DNA of 64,000 nt from the NCBI GenBank assembly GCA_048013815.1, contig CM106586.1, forward strand, positions 4,402,001-4,466,000, in the 5' to 3' direction. Below, in pieces: positions 23,791-37,838 of the stretch. How positions within the stretch are numbered: the stretch's first letter is position 1; the number at the start of each line of letters is the position of its first letter. The notes beneath the pieces were generated by a model. That model searched no databases and had not been told where the DNA came from. It saw only the letters and a list, made by a program, of their open reading frames with translations. Source of the stretch: Setoptus koraiensis. Its lineage: Eukaryota > Arthropoda. Both the position numbers and the translations under genes were made by a program.

Positions 23791-23844
23791 CAGCTGACCG
23801 TCTGTCCAGCTGACTGTCTGTCCAGCTGACTGTCTACACAGCTG
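23791..23844. repeat. CAGCTG (E-box) tandem array, 16-bp period
   Basis: CAGCTG at 23791, 23807, 23823 and 23839, exactly 16 bp apart, with unit CAGCTGACTGTCTGTC. CAGCTG is a palindromic E-box favoured by several bHLH factors. Confidence 0.88.
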
Positions 23845-25440
23845 ACTGTCGGTCCGGCTCACTGTCCGTCCGACCGACTGTCTGTCGACCGGCTGACGAG
23901 CTCGCTGGCCACTGGCCAGTTGTGTCGCGGCCGGCGATGGCTAGCCCGTGAGTGGGCCAGTCATCGGGCCGCTCATCGAGACCGGCCATTGTCGGTCGCA
24001 CCATGTGCCCGTATATTCAGTCGTATGGTGCAGTGTCATGAGGTGCAGTGTCACGCGGTGCAGTGTCACGCGGTGCAGTGTCTTGCGGTGCAGAGTGATG
24101 CGGTCACTCAGCGGTCAGTTGAGCGCTCGACGCAACACCGAACGAGTGCGTTAGCTGCCAGCTCAACTGTGTAAGTGCGATACGCTCCGTTGAGTGGCCA
24201 GCACGTGACATTTGCTCAACCAATTACTTACTTGTTTGGGGCACTCGCTCGCTCGTTGTCAGGCCAAATCTGGCCATTCGCTGACAGCGGCCGAGCGAAA
24301 GTTTTGTCAGTCGCATCTTTTGCTCGCTTTTGTGTTGCCCGTCATTTGCTCGCCGTCCACCAGTCGCTGTCCAGCACGCTGTGCTCTGGTGGCCGTATCT
24401 GTCCTATGTGTCCTATAGTGGCTCGCCAAGTGCAATTTGGCGGCCAGCTGCAAGTGCGACCGCAACCGCAACGGACCGGCCCGCGACCGAACTGGCGGTC
24501 AGTGCTCGGTGCGCCCCTATCGAGCGCGCTGGCAGCCATCGCTGAGAGCTGACCATTGGCTCAAAGTTTGAGGCTCAAACGTTGAGGAATTCAATCCATG
24601 CGACGCGCACAGTAACACTGTCACAATATACATGTAGAAGCCAGTCGTCCGCTAGATGGCCAACGGGCCGACAAATAATAATTAGTCATTAAGTGTGTAT
24701 AAAATGCCAGCGCGCTTATCTAACGTCGATCTGTTTATTTGTCAGTGGCGCTGACTTATAATGGCCGCCTATGGCCGCTTATCGATGTCGCCAATCAGCA
24801 CATAATGACCGATGATTCGGCCAGCCAGCGCCACAATCAAGCCAGCGCCACAAACAAGCCAGCGCTTCAATGTCAGCTGATGGTCAGTCCGGCGCGACAA
24901 AGCCAAACAACATGCGCCAACAATGGTCAGCTGGTGGCGCTGTGACAGCAACAATTAAACCGGGCAGCGTCATCAATTAATGAGCGCCCTTCGCCCATCG
25001 CCCCTCACCCATCGCTCGTCGGCGTCTTCACGCGCCAACTGGCAGCGGTCGGCAAACTCGACCGCGGCCAACTCACACGCTCTGCCGACAGATTTGCACA
25101 GATTTCATCGGATTTCGACAAATTTCGACACATTTTCAAACAGATTTCGGCAGATTTCAACAGATTTTCGGGCAGATTTCAACAGATTTTTGCGCACAGA
25201 TATCGTCTCGCGATTGTCGTCGGTGTCGCTGTCGGCGGCTCGCGATCATTGAGCTAATTGCGTCGATAGAGCACTGTCGCGCAACAATACAAATTGTCCG
25301 ATCACTTGTTGAGTCAACAATGTTGAGCGAGTCGCAAACAACAAGTGACGACAAAGCGCCGCTCGTCCATCGGTGTGGTGCCGCCGTTTGTTGGCGAGTC
25401 GCAAAACTTGAATGATCGCCAGCCAAATGGCAGCAATTTG

Positions 25441-25489
25441 AGCGTTTGACAGTCAACGTTTGACAGTCAAACGTTGACTGTCAGACGCT
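25441..25489. repeat. 49-bp quasi-palindrome (24-bp arms, one mismatch, 1-nt spacer)
   Basis: Arms 25441-25464 and 25466-25489 pair at 23 of 24 positions around one A. The inner 18 bp are perfect. Confidence 0.92.
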
Positions 25490-25926
25490 TGACAGACTGG
25501 ATAAAACAGCGAAGAAAAGTCAATAAAACTCGGTGCTTTATCTGTCGCTGCCATATCTAATCTCTGGCCGACGGACGGCGCTCGCTGGCGTCTCAGTGCC
25601 GCCGCCGCCTGCCGCTGTCATGATGAAAAGTATCATTTTTATTCATTCATATAAACCGGCGTGTCGTATCATAAACGCAAGCGCCGCTCTCGCTCTGGCC
25701 ACTAATGGCGGCCGAAGCAATCGGACCGAGCCGCCGAAAGGAGAACAATTAAAGGGATGCGTTTAAAAGGGTCGTTTCATCACTCACTGGCCATTATGAG
25801 CGTTTCACAAGACGGCGACGGCCATCCATTTCATGCCATCAAATCCGTACTACGAGATTCATCGTATGAAATTCATGCCAATCGCACATTCACATCGCCA
25901 CACAATCGGCAGCGGCGCTCTGTCGT

Positions 25927-25965
25927 CAATTGTATCGCCACACAATTTGTATGGCGATACAATTG
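25927..25965. repeat. Hairpin, 14-bp perfect arms, 11-nt loop
   Basis: CAATTGTATCGCCA at 25927-25940 and its exact reverse complement at 25952-25965. Confidence 0.9.
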
Positions 25966-27190
25966 TATGTATTGTATTGGCTCAACGAGCTCGCCGCAAA
26001 TAGCTCAAATTGGCTCAATTCCGTTGGCTGTTCCGGTTCGCTTGGCTCGGTGTTATTTTTGAAATTGCTTGCGCTGACAACACTGTCGGAATGCGTCCAC
26101 TGAGTATAATCTGAGATCGGCGAGATGAATTTGGGCCGCGCCGACAGCGCACTGTCACTTGGGCTCGTTCGCAGTGTGAACTATGAATAGGCCGTTCATT
26201 GCGATCAAGTATCACAATGAAGTGTCTCGGAGCGCATTAGCATTTAATTAATGAGCCAATCAAGTGTGGCTGAATTTTGGTTTGCGCCACACCGAACACA
26301 CAGGCCAAAATAACGCTGGCAAAATCAATCACAGGTAGCCAACATTGGGCGATTAGCCCTAGGTGCCCTCTGTCAGACAGACGATGTTGCCATGACGACA
26401 TCAGCCGGTCGTTAGTCATTTCGTTTTGGCCCGACTGCTCGGCGACTCGCACCAAACGGTCGCACCAAACGGTCGCACCAAACAGTTACGGTGACAACCG
26501 TTCAATCTGGGCCGAGCTCACTTTTTGTCAGCTTTTGTTGAGTCGTTATAATGATGACAAGCTCACTTTTCATAATTGCGAGCCATTAATTGTGTCCAAG
26601 CGACCACTGTCTGTCTGTCATGTCATGGCGTCTCACGCCGTCTTATGTCATCTTATGTCATCTTATGTCATCGTCGGGCAGCGGCTTACGCAACAATGTA
26701 CAGCGGCACAAACAATATACCCCACACATACCATACAATGTGAGCATTGCGCTCAGCAAGCAGATATAAATAAATGCTGTTAATTTAATTGAGCCCACAG
26801 ATGATGTAACTTGCCGTAACATCACGCCACTTACATTGTGAGCCGATCATCAACAAAAAGCCAATCGACACAACCGCTTATGAGACTCTAGACAACTGCT
26901 TATGAGACTGTTGACAACCGCTTATGAGACTGTTGACAACCACTGGTCCCCCATTGGGCACAATTAAGCCGGATTAGATTTAATTTTTTTTAATTTGGTC
27001 CGAGTGGCGCGCGCCAATTTCGGCCAATTTCGGCGTCGGCGGCGGCCACTTGTCTGGGTCTGCGATCCGATTATCGCCATCGATTATATTATTATATTAT
27101 TATGTTTGTGCGCCGGATTAGCCCAGATATTGGTGGCTAATGAGAGCAGCGAGCGAAACAAGAAAATGTTTGTTTTGGCCATGTCGCTGT

Positions 27191-27272
27191 CGAGTCTCGC
27201 GTTGCTCGTCGGCGCTCGAGTCTCGCGTTGCTCGTCGGCGCTCGAGTCTCGCGTTGCTTGTCGGCGCTCGAG
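27191..27272 (+). repeat. 26-bp tandem repeat, about 3.1 copies
   Basis: The unit starting CGAGTCTCGCGTTGCTCGTC begins at 27191, 27217 and 27243, with one base change in the third copy. It is a plain direct tandem repeat without unique spacers, so it is not a CRISPR array. Confidence 0.9.
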
Positions 27273-27904
27273 GGGATCCGACGGCCTGCCGATTGCGTGC
27301 GATTGGCTGTTAGTCGAGGATTGTCAATTGTCGGCTCAATGGTCGGGCCGGCAGTTGCGGTGCCGACCAGCGCAAGCTATCGGCCATAAGCGCTATAAAG
27401 CGGCAAGGTGGCGCCTGATAAATTGTGCGGCCAGACGGATCACAACATCGCAGTGTCGCTGCGCTAGAAACCGCCAGAAATTAAGGCCAGCCGAATGCGT
27501 CTGGCTAGCCGGACTGGCGGATATATCCAGATGAAGCCAGATACAGCAAGACGTAGCCAGAGTAAGCATGCAAGAGGATGTTGCGAGAGGAAAGTTGTTG
27601 CAACGATTTCCATTTCGCTCACTCTCGGCGATGGCGCAATATATTACATGAATGTTGAGTGTGTCTACACAATATTTAAGATATTGTATGACTATGTTAT
27701 TGAGCGTATTAAATAAGCAGAGTTTCACTCGATTAGATCACACTAAATGGATAATCTGAGCGAGCCAGTGTGCGCATCGCCACTTGTCCATGTATCCATG
27801 TATCCATGTATCCATGTATCCATGTATCCATTTATCCATTTATCCGTTTATCCACTTGAGCACTTTTGCGTTTATCCATTTATCTTGGCAGCGAGTGTGT
27901 CGCG

Positions 27905-27961
27905 TCAACACTTGCCAACGATTGCGCGCATAATTAATGGCGCCTCGTTGGCAAGCGTTGA
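27905..27961. repeat. Inverted repeat, 17-bp arms (one mismatch), 23-nt spacer
   Basis: Arms 27905-27921 and 27945-27961 pair at 16 of 17 positions. Confidence 0.9.
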
Positions 27962-30900
27962 TACCTTGATATTATATCAATGATATATCATACATGTATC
28001 AGTGTGTTGGTATTTGGTTGGCATGCCAACTGGATACTAGATACGAATTATATTTAACATAAGGCCAACATAGGACAAAAAATAGACATGTTCACACACA
28101 ACGACAACAACAACAACCAGTGCCGAGACAACACGCTGCGTCTATTAAATGTAAAACTACTAGTTATATAAACATCGCGCCATTAATCACTCTCGTTCAC
28201 TCTCGTATCGCCACTCTCGCCTCTCACCTGTCGCCTCTGTCAGCTGGCGGCTGGTCGCTGGCGCAGCAAGCGACTCAAACTGTCAAACAGTTCACTTTTG
28301 ACAGCAACGTGAGTAGGTGCGCTGACGTGAAAAGTGTTGACAAAACGCCAATGTGTCACCACTCGACAAGCGCGACAAGCCAGCGCGATATAGGCCGCTT
28401 ATCGCGACCTAACAGGCGACGCAAGTCGACGCAAGCCGACGCAAGCCGACGCAAGCAGCCAGAGACTCAAGCGGCCATAGACGCAAACGATGGGGCGCGA
28501 GGTGAACGAGCTAATTAATTGGCGACAAATAGACCACTGGCGCTTGATTGTTGGGTGCTGCCAGTCGCGCAACCGACAGCCAACCTGCGAACAGCCAACC
28601 TGCGAACAGCCAACAACGGCCAACAACAGCCAACGACAGCCCAAAAGAGCCAACAAACAACATACAAACAACCCGCAAACAGCCCGCAAACAGCTCAGTG
28701 AGAAGTGGCCCATAAATCAGTCGGCTGCGTTCGCGATTGTGACTTGTGTTTGTTTGTTTGCGACACTATGCGATTTGACGGTTTCGCTTACGCTATCGGT
28801 GACTTATTAATATAATTGTCAGCCCCGCACTCACCTGTGCTCACGCTGGCACCTGTACAAATCAATCACCCGATCACATGCTCGCCGTCTCGAGTGGTAG
28901 GCGCCGCTTTGGCATGTCACTCACCGAGCGCACCGATCTCGCCGAGCGCACCCATCTGTGGCCGGTCGTGCGCTCGCGGGCCGGGCCGGGCGAGATTAAA
29001 TTTCGCTGTCGCGCAAAAAAGCGACCGTACCTATACGACACGACACAAACGCAATAATACTAACGATGACATTCGAACCAACTCACCTGATCTGACCAAT
29101 TGTTAATGTTGCCAGCTCTTGCGATTGCCAGCCCTCGCAATCGCGAGCCTCACAACTTGTGGGCCTCGCAATTGCGCAATTTGCGAGGCTGTCGCCATGG
29201 TCGCATGTTGCGACTGTGCCTATATCGCACACTATATTATACTGTCATTGTATTATGTTTGAATGAATTTACGACTGAATTGTGCGAGCCAAACGAACAG
29301 CGATGAACTGACTATTGCAGTTTATTTATCTAGTCGCAAACAGTCCAGTTTGGGCCGCACTGGAACAGAGAGCAGCGCTAAAGAGTTTGCGTTTGTCCGA
29401 CACCGAACAGCGTAGCGGATAAAGCGCAAAATTGTGGCGCAACAATGGTGGCGATATTTCGCCAAGAGATATATTGTGTAACCAGAGGTAAACGAGGCAG
29501 CGAGCGAGAGAGCGAGGGAGCGAGGGAGCCACACAGAGAGACATAAAGAGGCTGTAAAGAGCGCCAAAAGGAGAGCCGCAACAATGCAAACAATCGCTCG
29601 GGCGAGCGGCCAATAAAAATGATGGAATCATCTCATTCATAAACTAACTAATCCCATTTCATGATGATGCCGTCAATCGGCAACAACCGGCCAACCGCCG
29701 GCCAACAACCGGCCAACAGCAACAACCGACCAACAACGACAGCAACAACAACAACCGACCGACAACAAGCGGCCGACAACAACGGCAAACACAACTGACG
29801 GCACGCTGACAAACAACTTGACGACTTGTTTATTTGATTGTTTGCGCTGTCAGTGGCGTCTTGTTGTTGTTGTTTATCATGACGATGCGATGTGTTTATT
29901 GTTGGTGTCGTTAATAATAATCGCCAGTGGTCGCTTCTTTGGTGGTCACTCACTTTGCAGCGGCTCGTTGTTTGTCGCCGCGGCGGCTTGTTAGTGGCCG
30001 AAGCGGAAGTTGTTGTTGTTGTTGTTGCTATTTGTGCGCCAGTTGAGCCAGTTGTGCCAGTTTGCCGGTTGTGCCGGTTGTGTGCTAGTTTGGGCCAAAC
30101 CAAACACTGCCCACTGTGTCCAGTTTGCGAGCCAAATAAGCAGACTCGGCTCGAGAAATATATTGCTAAAAATATAAACTAACAAGCTTGCACGATATTC
30201 TATTAAAATAGACCATACAGAGGGCTGAAGATGTTTGTTTGCTCTCGTTCGCTGTTGTCGATATATTACTGATTATTGCGAGCTGTCACTCGGTCGCTCA
30301 GTCTGTCAGTTAGCCACGACACACACACACACACCGAGCCCATTGAATGGTTGAACCCTCGAACGTTTGCACAATCGGATATAAACAATGCACTCTGACG
30401 TTGCATCGACGGCCGCCGCTCATCGACAGCTATTAATGGCTGTTATGTAACCAGCGCCAGTGTGACGTTAATGACATTAGTGACATTGGCAACGTTGGGC
30501 ATTTTTATGCCCATTATATAAGCCAGTGTTAACACACAGCAAACAGTGTCGACCGTGCCCTGGTGGCCAGCGATTGAGCGCCGATGTCAATCGGTATCGA
30601 TTGACGCTGGCTTTTTGCTCAACTGTGAGCTCACACAACTGTCAAACACACAATGTGCCCACAACAAATGGCCACACCAACAACAAATGAATGAATGACC
30701 AACCGTTGGCGCAAATTGGCCGTCGCTTGGTGGCCAATAATAATGATTGCACAAGTGGCCGCTCTCTGCTACGACAAGGTGAGTCGGACAAGGTGAGTCG
30801 GTCGAGTTGCGCAAGTTGTTGGTGGCCAAAAAAGTCACAGTTACTTGTTAGTTGGCAACACTGTGCCAAGCGACACGGCAATTGGCACAGCGGCCAACTG

Positions 30901-33252
30901 TCACTAGTTACTAGTTGAGCCGCCATTAATGTTTGTGCCGGCCCGGCCGCCGGCCATCACTGGTCAGCATCACTCAGGCCGCTGACACTGCCAGGCGTTC
31001 ATCACGGCACAGGTGAGCTACCTGTGCCAACAATGTGCGCCCATGACGCATATAATGTGCCTATGATGCGTATAATGTGCCTATGACGCGTATAATTTGT
31101 GTATATATAGTGTCGCCCTGAGCCAATGGTGGCTCGTTAATGACGGCTCATTATGAGGCGGCCTGTTCGTTTGGTCGGCGGCACCGCGCGAGGCTCCTCG
31201 GGGCGACTGCTGTGCCCGAGCGACGCACAGCAGACGCAACTGGCTCGGGCGAGAGCGGTGCGAATGGCGAAAAGAATCGAGTGGCCGGCGAGAAGAGCCC
31301 AGAGAACTGGCCATAAAGTGCCGTTTTGGCCGCGCCGGACTCGTGAGCGCTTGTTGTTATTAGATGGCAGCGATTGGCCGGCATCGCGTTGCAAATCAAC
31401 TGCTCGCATCAAATCAAATCGCATCACATCAAATCGCATCGCATCACATCGAATCGCGTCCAATCGCATCAAATCAACTTGGCCGGTGCACTACCCGATA
31501 ATGATGCTAATGTCGCCCGTTAGATAGTTGGCCAGATTAGATCAACTGGCCAGATACTGGCCAGCAACTGCGACTGCAACTGCAATCTGGCCAATCTGAC
31601 CAATCTGGCCAATCTGTCCAATCTGACGGCCAGCACATGCGCGCCATTATCGACTTATGCCACGGAGTGGTGCCGCTCGGGCAATACTGGCCAGCGACAC
31701 TGGCCAGTAGTGCACCGACTCAACCTTGCACCGTCTCTCTCAATGCATCCTCTGCTGGCCAAAATTTAAAATAAATGCGAACGCGTGCGTGTGTGTGTTG
31801 CAGCGCCACTTGAGGCTGACGTTGACGACATTTGACGAGACTCGCCGAGATACAAATCAAACGGACGACAACTCTCGTGTTTGCGTTTGTGCCTGCGTGA
31901 CTTTCAGACGCCAGCCGTCGAGCCGGTGAGCCGGTGAGCACTCGGGTATTCGGGTATTTAAGTGTTCGACTCGAACCGTTGCAGGCCGCAAGTGTCCGAG
32001 GCCATCAGTCAATTAGTGTAACGGGCCATTCAAATTAGTCAGCCGACAGTTGAGGCATTCTGTTGCTCGATTCTAATGAGAGTGTGTGTTTATTATAATT
32101 ATTATCGTCGCGAGTCGCGACACAAGCGACCTGTCGCCCACTTTGATTTCGATTGGCACTTTGATTTTGCAATGGCCACTCTCGTTCGGCCATTTCGCTG
32201 GCCACTCTCGCTCTTGATTTGTGTGGATATCACACGAGACGGATGTTTGTGGATATTGCACGAGACGGATGTTTGTGGATATTGTACGAGACTGTAGTAT
32301 GGATGTTGTATGGATATCGTGTGGATATCGCATGGATATTGTGCTAGTCGGACACAGCTAGTCGGCGGCAGTATGGCGGCGTGCATGCGGCAGTAGCACG
32401 GACAGCGCAGTGGTGTGGATATCGCGCCAGTAGTGGATATCGCGCCAGTGAGGCAGCAATATCCACATTCAGTAATAGGCTGCACAAGTGCACCAGTAAG
32501 CGATCACCTGTGTGATTATCGACCTTTACCTGTTACTTGGCTGCAAACTGTAAGCCACGCTCCTTTCTGTTGTTTGCAGCCACCAACAAGATGGACGAAC
32601 GACAGACAGACAGACAGACAGCAAAACTCACCTGAGCTCGGCTCGAACCCGACTCACCTGAGCCGCGACGAGAGGCGGCGACCTTCTTTGGCCTCACTCT
32701 CGCGCTCTCTCGCGAGTTTATCATTTGCTCCAAAACGACGCCAGCGACACCGACAACAACACCGACAACAACAGCCAAAACGACAGCCTCAACGACAGGC
32801 CAGGTTTGCGTCATGATGATCATTTAGCAACAGTGCAACGTTCATGATGGCTGGCAACTGTTTCAAGCACTTGTTTGCTGCTGGCGTGTCGTTGTCAGAG
32901 TGAAAAGTCGTGATGAAAGTTGCTCGCTGTGTCGTCGCGGCAGCTCGTGGCACACCAACGCTCGCTTGTTATATCTTGTGACTGAATGGAGCCCTCGAAC
33001 GGCCACGATTTGAGGCGAGATCGTGATTCCCGCATCGCTCTCATCAATTGCTCTCGTTGTTGGTTGTTGGTCGGTAGTTGGTCGGTAGTTGGTCCGTAGT
33101 TGGTCCGTAGTTGGTCCGTAGTTGGTCGGTAGTTGGTCGGTTGTTGGTCGTATGTTGCTTGGTTGTTGCTCGGTTGTTGGCCTTGTTGGCCTTGTTGGCG
33201 TGCATACACACAACTTTGCAACTATCATTGCCTGATCGCAAAGTTATTATCG

Positions 33253-33286
33253 CTGTGCGCGGCACAACAAGTGCTGCCGCGCACAG
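33253..33286. repeat. Hairpin, 12-bp perfect arms, 10-nt loop
   Basis: CTGTGCGCGGCA at 33253-33264 and its exact reverse complement at 33275-33286. Confidence 0.9.
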
Positions 33287-36200
33287 ACAGTAGGCAAAAC
33301 AATTGTGAGCACAAATAATAAGCCAAATAACAATAATGAGCGCCGATGTATGACGCACGCAATCAGATCGCGATAACATTTATCGAGAGCGCACAACTTT
33401 TGCAAACTTTTGTTTTAATCTGTTCACTGTGCGCTGTGAGGTTCGTTATTGCGCGCATCATAATCATCACTTGCGCACTTGCTGCCGCACCGGTCAGTGG
33501 TGCAAGTGCAACTCGCGGACCACTGACCAACCCAAGACACAGCACACTTGAGCCGTGCGCCAGCGGTGTCCATCACTGAGCATTGAGCACTCGAGACACT
33601 GCAAGTGGCTGCACAAAAAGAAGCTACCATTTTATCACGATCGCTTGATTATCGCCACCAATCTCCATTCACAGATTGATTCACCTTGATTCACCATTTT
33701 GCCATTGTGCGCCATCGCATGCCACCGCCTATTACCGCACACTCACTGACTTCCGACCGGCACAGAACCTATATCGCCCGCAAGCCTGTTGTGCAGCGGC
33801 CGGCAGCAGGTTGTATCATGTGTGCCTAATTTACGAGCAGATCGTGAACGGAAGTGACGAGTGGCGCGCACACGGTCATTCGGCACGACCCTCTGTGCCA
33901 CGGCTCTCTATGGTCATTGCATATATAACTTTCCATTTTACGCTGCACCACTGCACCACTCGGCCACTGCATCACTCGGCCACTGCACCACTCGGCCACT
34001 GCGCCACTTGGCCACTGCACCACTCGGCCACTGCACCACAGCATCTCTGCACCATTGCGCCTCCGCCGGCTCACCCGGTGAATGGACATCGATGCAGCCG
34101 GTGCATCGGTCTGGCTGGCGCGTCGGTCTGGCCGGCGACATGGATGAATGGAAGGCCGGTGCACGTTGGCTGGTGCACAACTTCATTAGGTGAGCAAGCG
34201 AGCAGCATATTGCGCAACATGTTCGCTCGTTTTGGTGTTCGCTGCGGACACGAACATGCGAGCACACGAACATGTGAACATATGAATATCATGTATACGA
34301 ACAGCATGCAGAGACACAACATGCACTTTGCGCTGTTACGTCACTGCTCATGTTGGCACACGAAATCTCCATATGCCAGGCAGATTGCGTTGCATTGGCG
34401 AGACACAATGACTGTGAACTTGTGATCAATTGCGTAAGCGAGCCGCGATATAGGCGCACTGGCTAGCTCATTGGCTGGCTGGCCCATTATCCGCGCAAGA
34501 CTCAAACACTATTTACTAGTTCATATTCCAGCAAACACACGCAAGCGGAAGTTGACAAGATGACGCACAGGGGGCGCAAGGTGTGTCGTCTTTAGTATGG
34601 AGTCACGTGTAATTAGTAATATGCATAATAATAATAATGATAATATGAGGTCGGCTAACGTATCCAGTGCTAGCAAGGACGCTTGTGTTTGCACTGTGCA
34701 ATTACTGTGCAAATTTGTGTTGTCGTTGGCGGACGCACGATCATAAATTACTTTTCCGCTTATTTTGTGCAAGCGAACGGTAGACGGCGCCACCGTGGAT
34801 GGTGAGCACACACACACAATGAACCCGTCCGACAATGGCCGACATCGTGCTCCAATAATGGCCGTTATCCGCCCGTGGGGCCCCGACTGGCCTGTCAACA
34901 GTGGCCGCCAGTTGTTACTGTGGCTTGTTTGTCGATGGGCCCCGTCGAATGGCGAGCCCGATGAATGGCGAGCCCATCGAATGGCGAATGCATTCACGCG
35001 ACAAAACTTGCACCTATAACGTGGCGCTGATATTTTGTGGCGGATGTTTTTGGCCCTATTTTTTGCATTGGCCCATGCAAATATCCAAAGAATTGCGCTG
35101 GCTCGGCGCTAAACTATCAACGAAACTATAAGCTAACCATTCATAACTGTTGTGCACACTATAAGAGCCGTTCGAGAGATAACTCTGGTTGTTGCGCTTG
35201 TGTTAATCTGCCAATGTTGTTGTTTGTTTCGCTAAGCCACCGAGAAGTAGCTGCAAATAACTGGCAGCAGCGCGACGCAATTGGGAGGCATATTGTCAAT
35301 GTTAACACAATCGCCAATGGTGAATTGCCATTTAAACTGATCTGTGTATATAGATAAATGGCAGTCAGGTCGCGAGTTTGGGCTTGCCACGGATGTAACT
35401 GGATGATTGAAGCTACTTATTGCTATTTACTGTTGTCGTTGTTGCTGTGGTTGTCGCAGTTGTTGTTGTTGTTGTTGCTGCCGTCGCACATCGAGCTGGC
35501 TGGTTGACAGTTGATGCTGATGGCGTGATCTATTATGTTTGCGTTGGCACTGCTGCTGATTGCGGACACAGATATCGGGTTTCTTGTCGAGCAAATTACT
35601 ATTACGACGAGACTGTCGAGGTGTTGTGACACAACAGCAACAACAACAACAACACAACGACAACAACAACAGCGACAACGACAACGACTGCACTGGCAAT
35701 GGCAGATTGTTGTTTTAGTCTTGCTTGTTTACTTGTGTTGTCAAGTGTTGTAGTTAGCTACAAGTTGGTGCAAGTGAGTGGCAGCGATCATAATCAGCAT
35801 CGCCAAGCAGCGGCACCAATTGAATATCAAGTGGGTGCAAATTTCGTCGTTATTCATTTCATCATCATCATCATCATCGTCATCATCATCATCATCTAAT
35901 CAGCGGCAAGTTGACAATTCGCGACAGTTTGTCGCTCGCTCGGTGTGGCTTGTCGTCGACAGTCGACTGTCGATGCTTAATAATAATAGTGGGCGAGATA
36001 TTATTGGATCAATTATTATATATTATTATCAATATTGACTCATGAGTCAGAATTGAGCCGAGAAACAGAAAGTCAATCAATGCGATCGATAAAAATTGAT
36101 AAATAAACAACATCGATCCAGTGATGGCGGCATCTAATAAAGGCATCAAAGCTGCCAAAGCTGCCTCTCGATATAATGGTCTCGGTAGAGGCACGAGCCA

Positions 36201-36650
36201 TATCGCACATTATATCGCACAATATATCGCATAATATATCGCACAATATATCGCCCAATATATCGCTCGTTGGAATCGCACACAGCGATTGCGACAAACA
36301 ATTTGCTTTGATCTAATTTTTCCATCGTAGCAGCACAGTTATCGAGCTCGCCAGCGACCAAAACAATCTCCAAAATAGTCGGGCAGCCAGCCGCCAATGC
36401 GCCAATTCAAAGCGGCATATATCACATAGCATATGAAGGTATAAATATATCGACGTATAAACATATCGAGGCATGAACGTATCGACGCGTAAACATATCA
36501 AGATGTGAGTGTGAGCGATCATGTGATCAGTCAAGTGTGTGAGTATCATTTACTATAACTATTATGTGATTTATATTACTGACAGATTACTTATTACAGA
36601 TAGAAGTAGATAGTTGTTGTTGGGTTAATCATATCGTGTGTGTGTGTGTG

Positions 36651-37807
36651 TTATTCATTCTTCAAATGAGTATTCTTATGTGTGGCCAGTGTTCTAGATT
36701 GACAGAATCCCTTTTCGCATATGTCACATTTGAATGGTTTCTCTTTTGAGTGAATGAACCTGTTTGATTTGAGAGTTGATAATGCATTTACAAGACAGTT
36801 ATAGATTGCGATTATTAGCATGACGTTCTGGCATTTTCAATTGTCGCCCGAGAGGCATTTTGTGCGCCAACATGCAGTCACTTGACGCTAGTTGCCGGTT
36901 TGTCGAGTCTGTCGAGTCTGTCGAGCTTGTCGAGTTTGCAAAGTTTGCAAAGTTTGCAAAGTTTGCAAAGTTTGCCGAGTTTGTGAGGCAAACCGGAGTC
37001 GAAACTCACCTATGGTCTCTGAGATGGTCTTGGCGCCTGAAGGCCTTGTTGCAGATATCACATTCGAAGGGGCGCTCATTGGTGTGGGTGCGCTCGTGTA
37101 TTTTCAGATTATAGGACTTGGTGAATTGGCGCTTACAGTAGCGACATATGAATTCTGTCATTTCGTATGCGTGTCGATATAGGCGATTCATATAGGTGGC
37201 AGGGGACAGATATAGGTTAATATAGGTGCTCTAGATGTTATACGATGTATTAGTTGTTGTCAGTAATTTGTTGTTGTTACTGTTTATGTTAACTTACCTT
37301 TCTTTGGTCTACTAGAAGTTCTGCCTGCGCGAGTTATTCTGCGCTCTAGGAAATTGATGAGCAATTGTTGCTGCTGTTGCTGATGATGCTGGCTAATGTG
37401 ATGATGTAATTGCGTTTGATGATGATGTAGTTGCTGTTGTGTCTGTTGTTGTGTTTGTGGTGGTTGCAGTTGCTGTTGCGGTGGCTGCTGTTGCTGCTGT
37501 TGAGGTTGTTGGGTGAGCGGAAGCTGAACAAGGGGCCCTCCTGTTGCAGCCTGGAGGTGATGGTGGTGATGGTGATCCTGATGCTTGTGTTGCTTGTGCA
37601 ACTTTTGCAACTTTGGGTGCTGCTGATGTTGCCGGTGATGATGGTGGTGGTGGTGGTTGTGGTGGTGCTGCTGCTGCTGTTGCGGGTGTATTTGTTTGTG
37701 TTGTTGCAAATGTTGTTGTTGTTGTTGCTTTTGTTTTTGTTGTTGGTGCAAGTGTTGTTGTTGTTGCTGCTGTTGTTGTTGCTGGTGCAGGTGCTGCTGT
37801 TGTTGTT

Positions 37808-37838
<31 letters not shown>

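Larger units (their letters stand above)
20829..25440. other. Gene desert with short tandem repeats
   Basis: No gene is recognised. Visible repeats include CAACAGCC units at about 21944-21990 and ATTTAT repeats near 22200. A 9-bp GCCCGACAT-type array lies at about 23157-23235, CAA/CAG at about 23577-23695 and a CAGCTG array at 23791-23844. GTGCAGTGTCACGCG units lie at about 24030-24110, and CAGATTTC-like units at about 25090-25195. The 23.16 kb array reads as a Pro-Asp-Met repeat protein, but the reading is set by the 9-bp period and there is no other coding support. Confidence 0.65.
25490..36650. other. Gene desert upstream (in + direction) of odd-skipped related
   Basis: No gene or exon could be recognised in these 11 kb. 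Contents include TCTTATGTCA units near 26640-26670 and a 30-bp CCGCTTATGAGACTGTTGACAA repeat near 26870-26942. There is a 26-bp triple repeat at 27191-27272 and CATGTATC units near 27788-27840. CCAACCTGCGAACAG units lie near 28570-28610, CAACAAC/GGCCAAC near 29680-29780 and ATCACATCAA words at 31400-31475. TTGGTCGGTAG units occur at 33055-33160, CACTCGGCCACTG units at 33945-34050, (CAT)n at about 35860-35896, ATATCGCACAAT units at 36195-36262 and (GT)n at 36635-36651. Cis-regulatory DNA of the developmental gene at 36.6-38.3 kb is likely somewhere here, but I cannot place it. Confidence 0.65.

Noticed and set aside
27191-27272. CRISPR-like array
   Set aside because: Repeats are directly adjacent with no unique spacers and the genome is animal.
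31964-31972. tRNA B-box-like word GTTCGACTC
   Set aside because: No A-box at the right distance and no cloverleaf arms could be paired.
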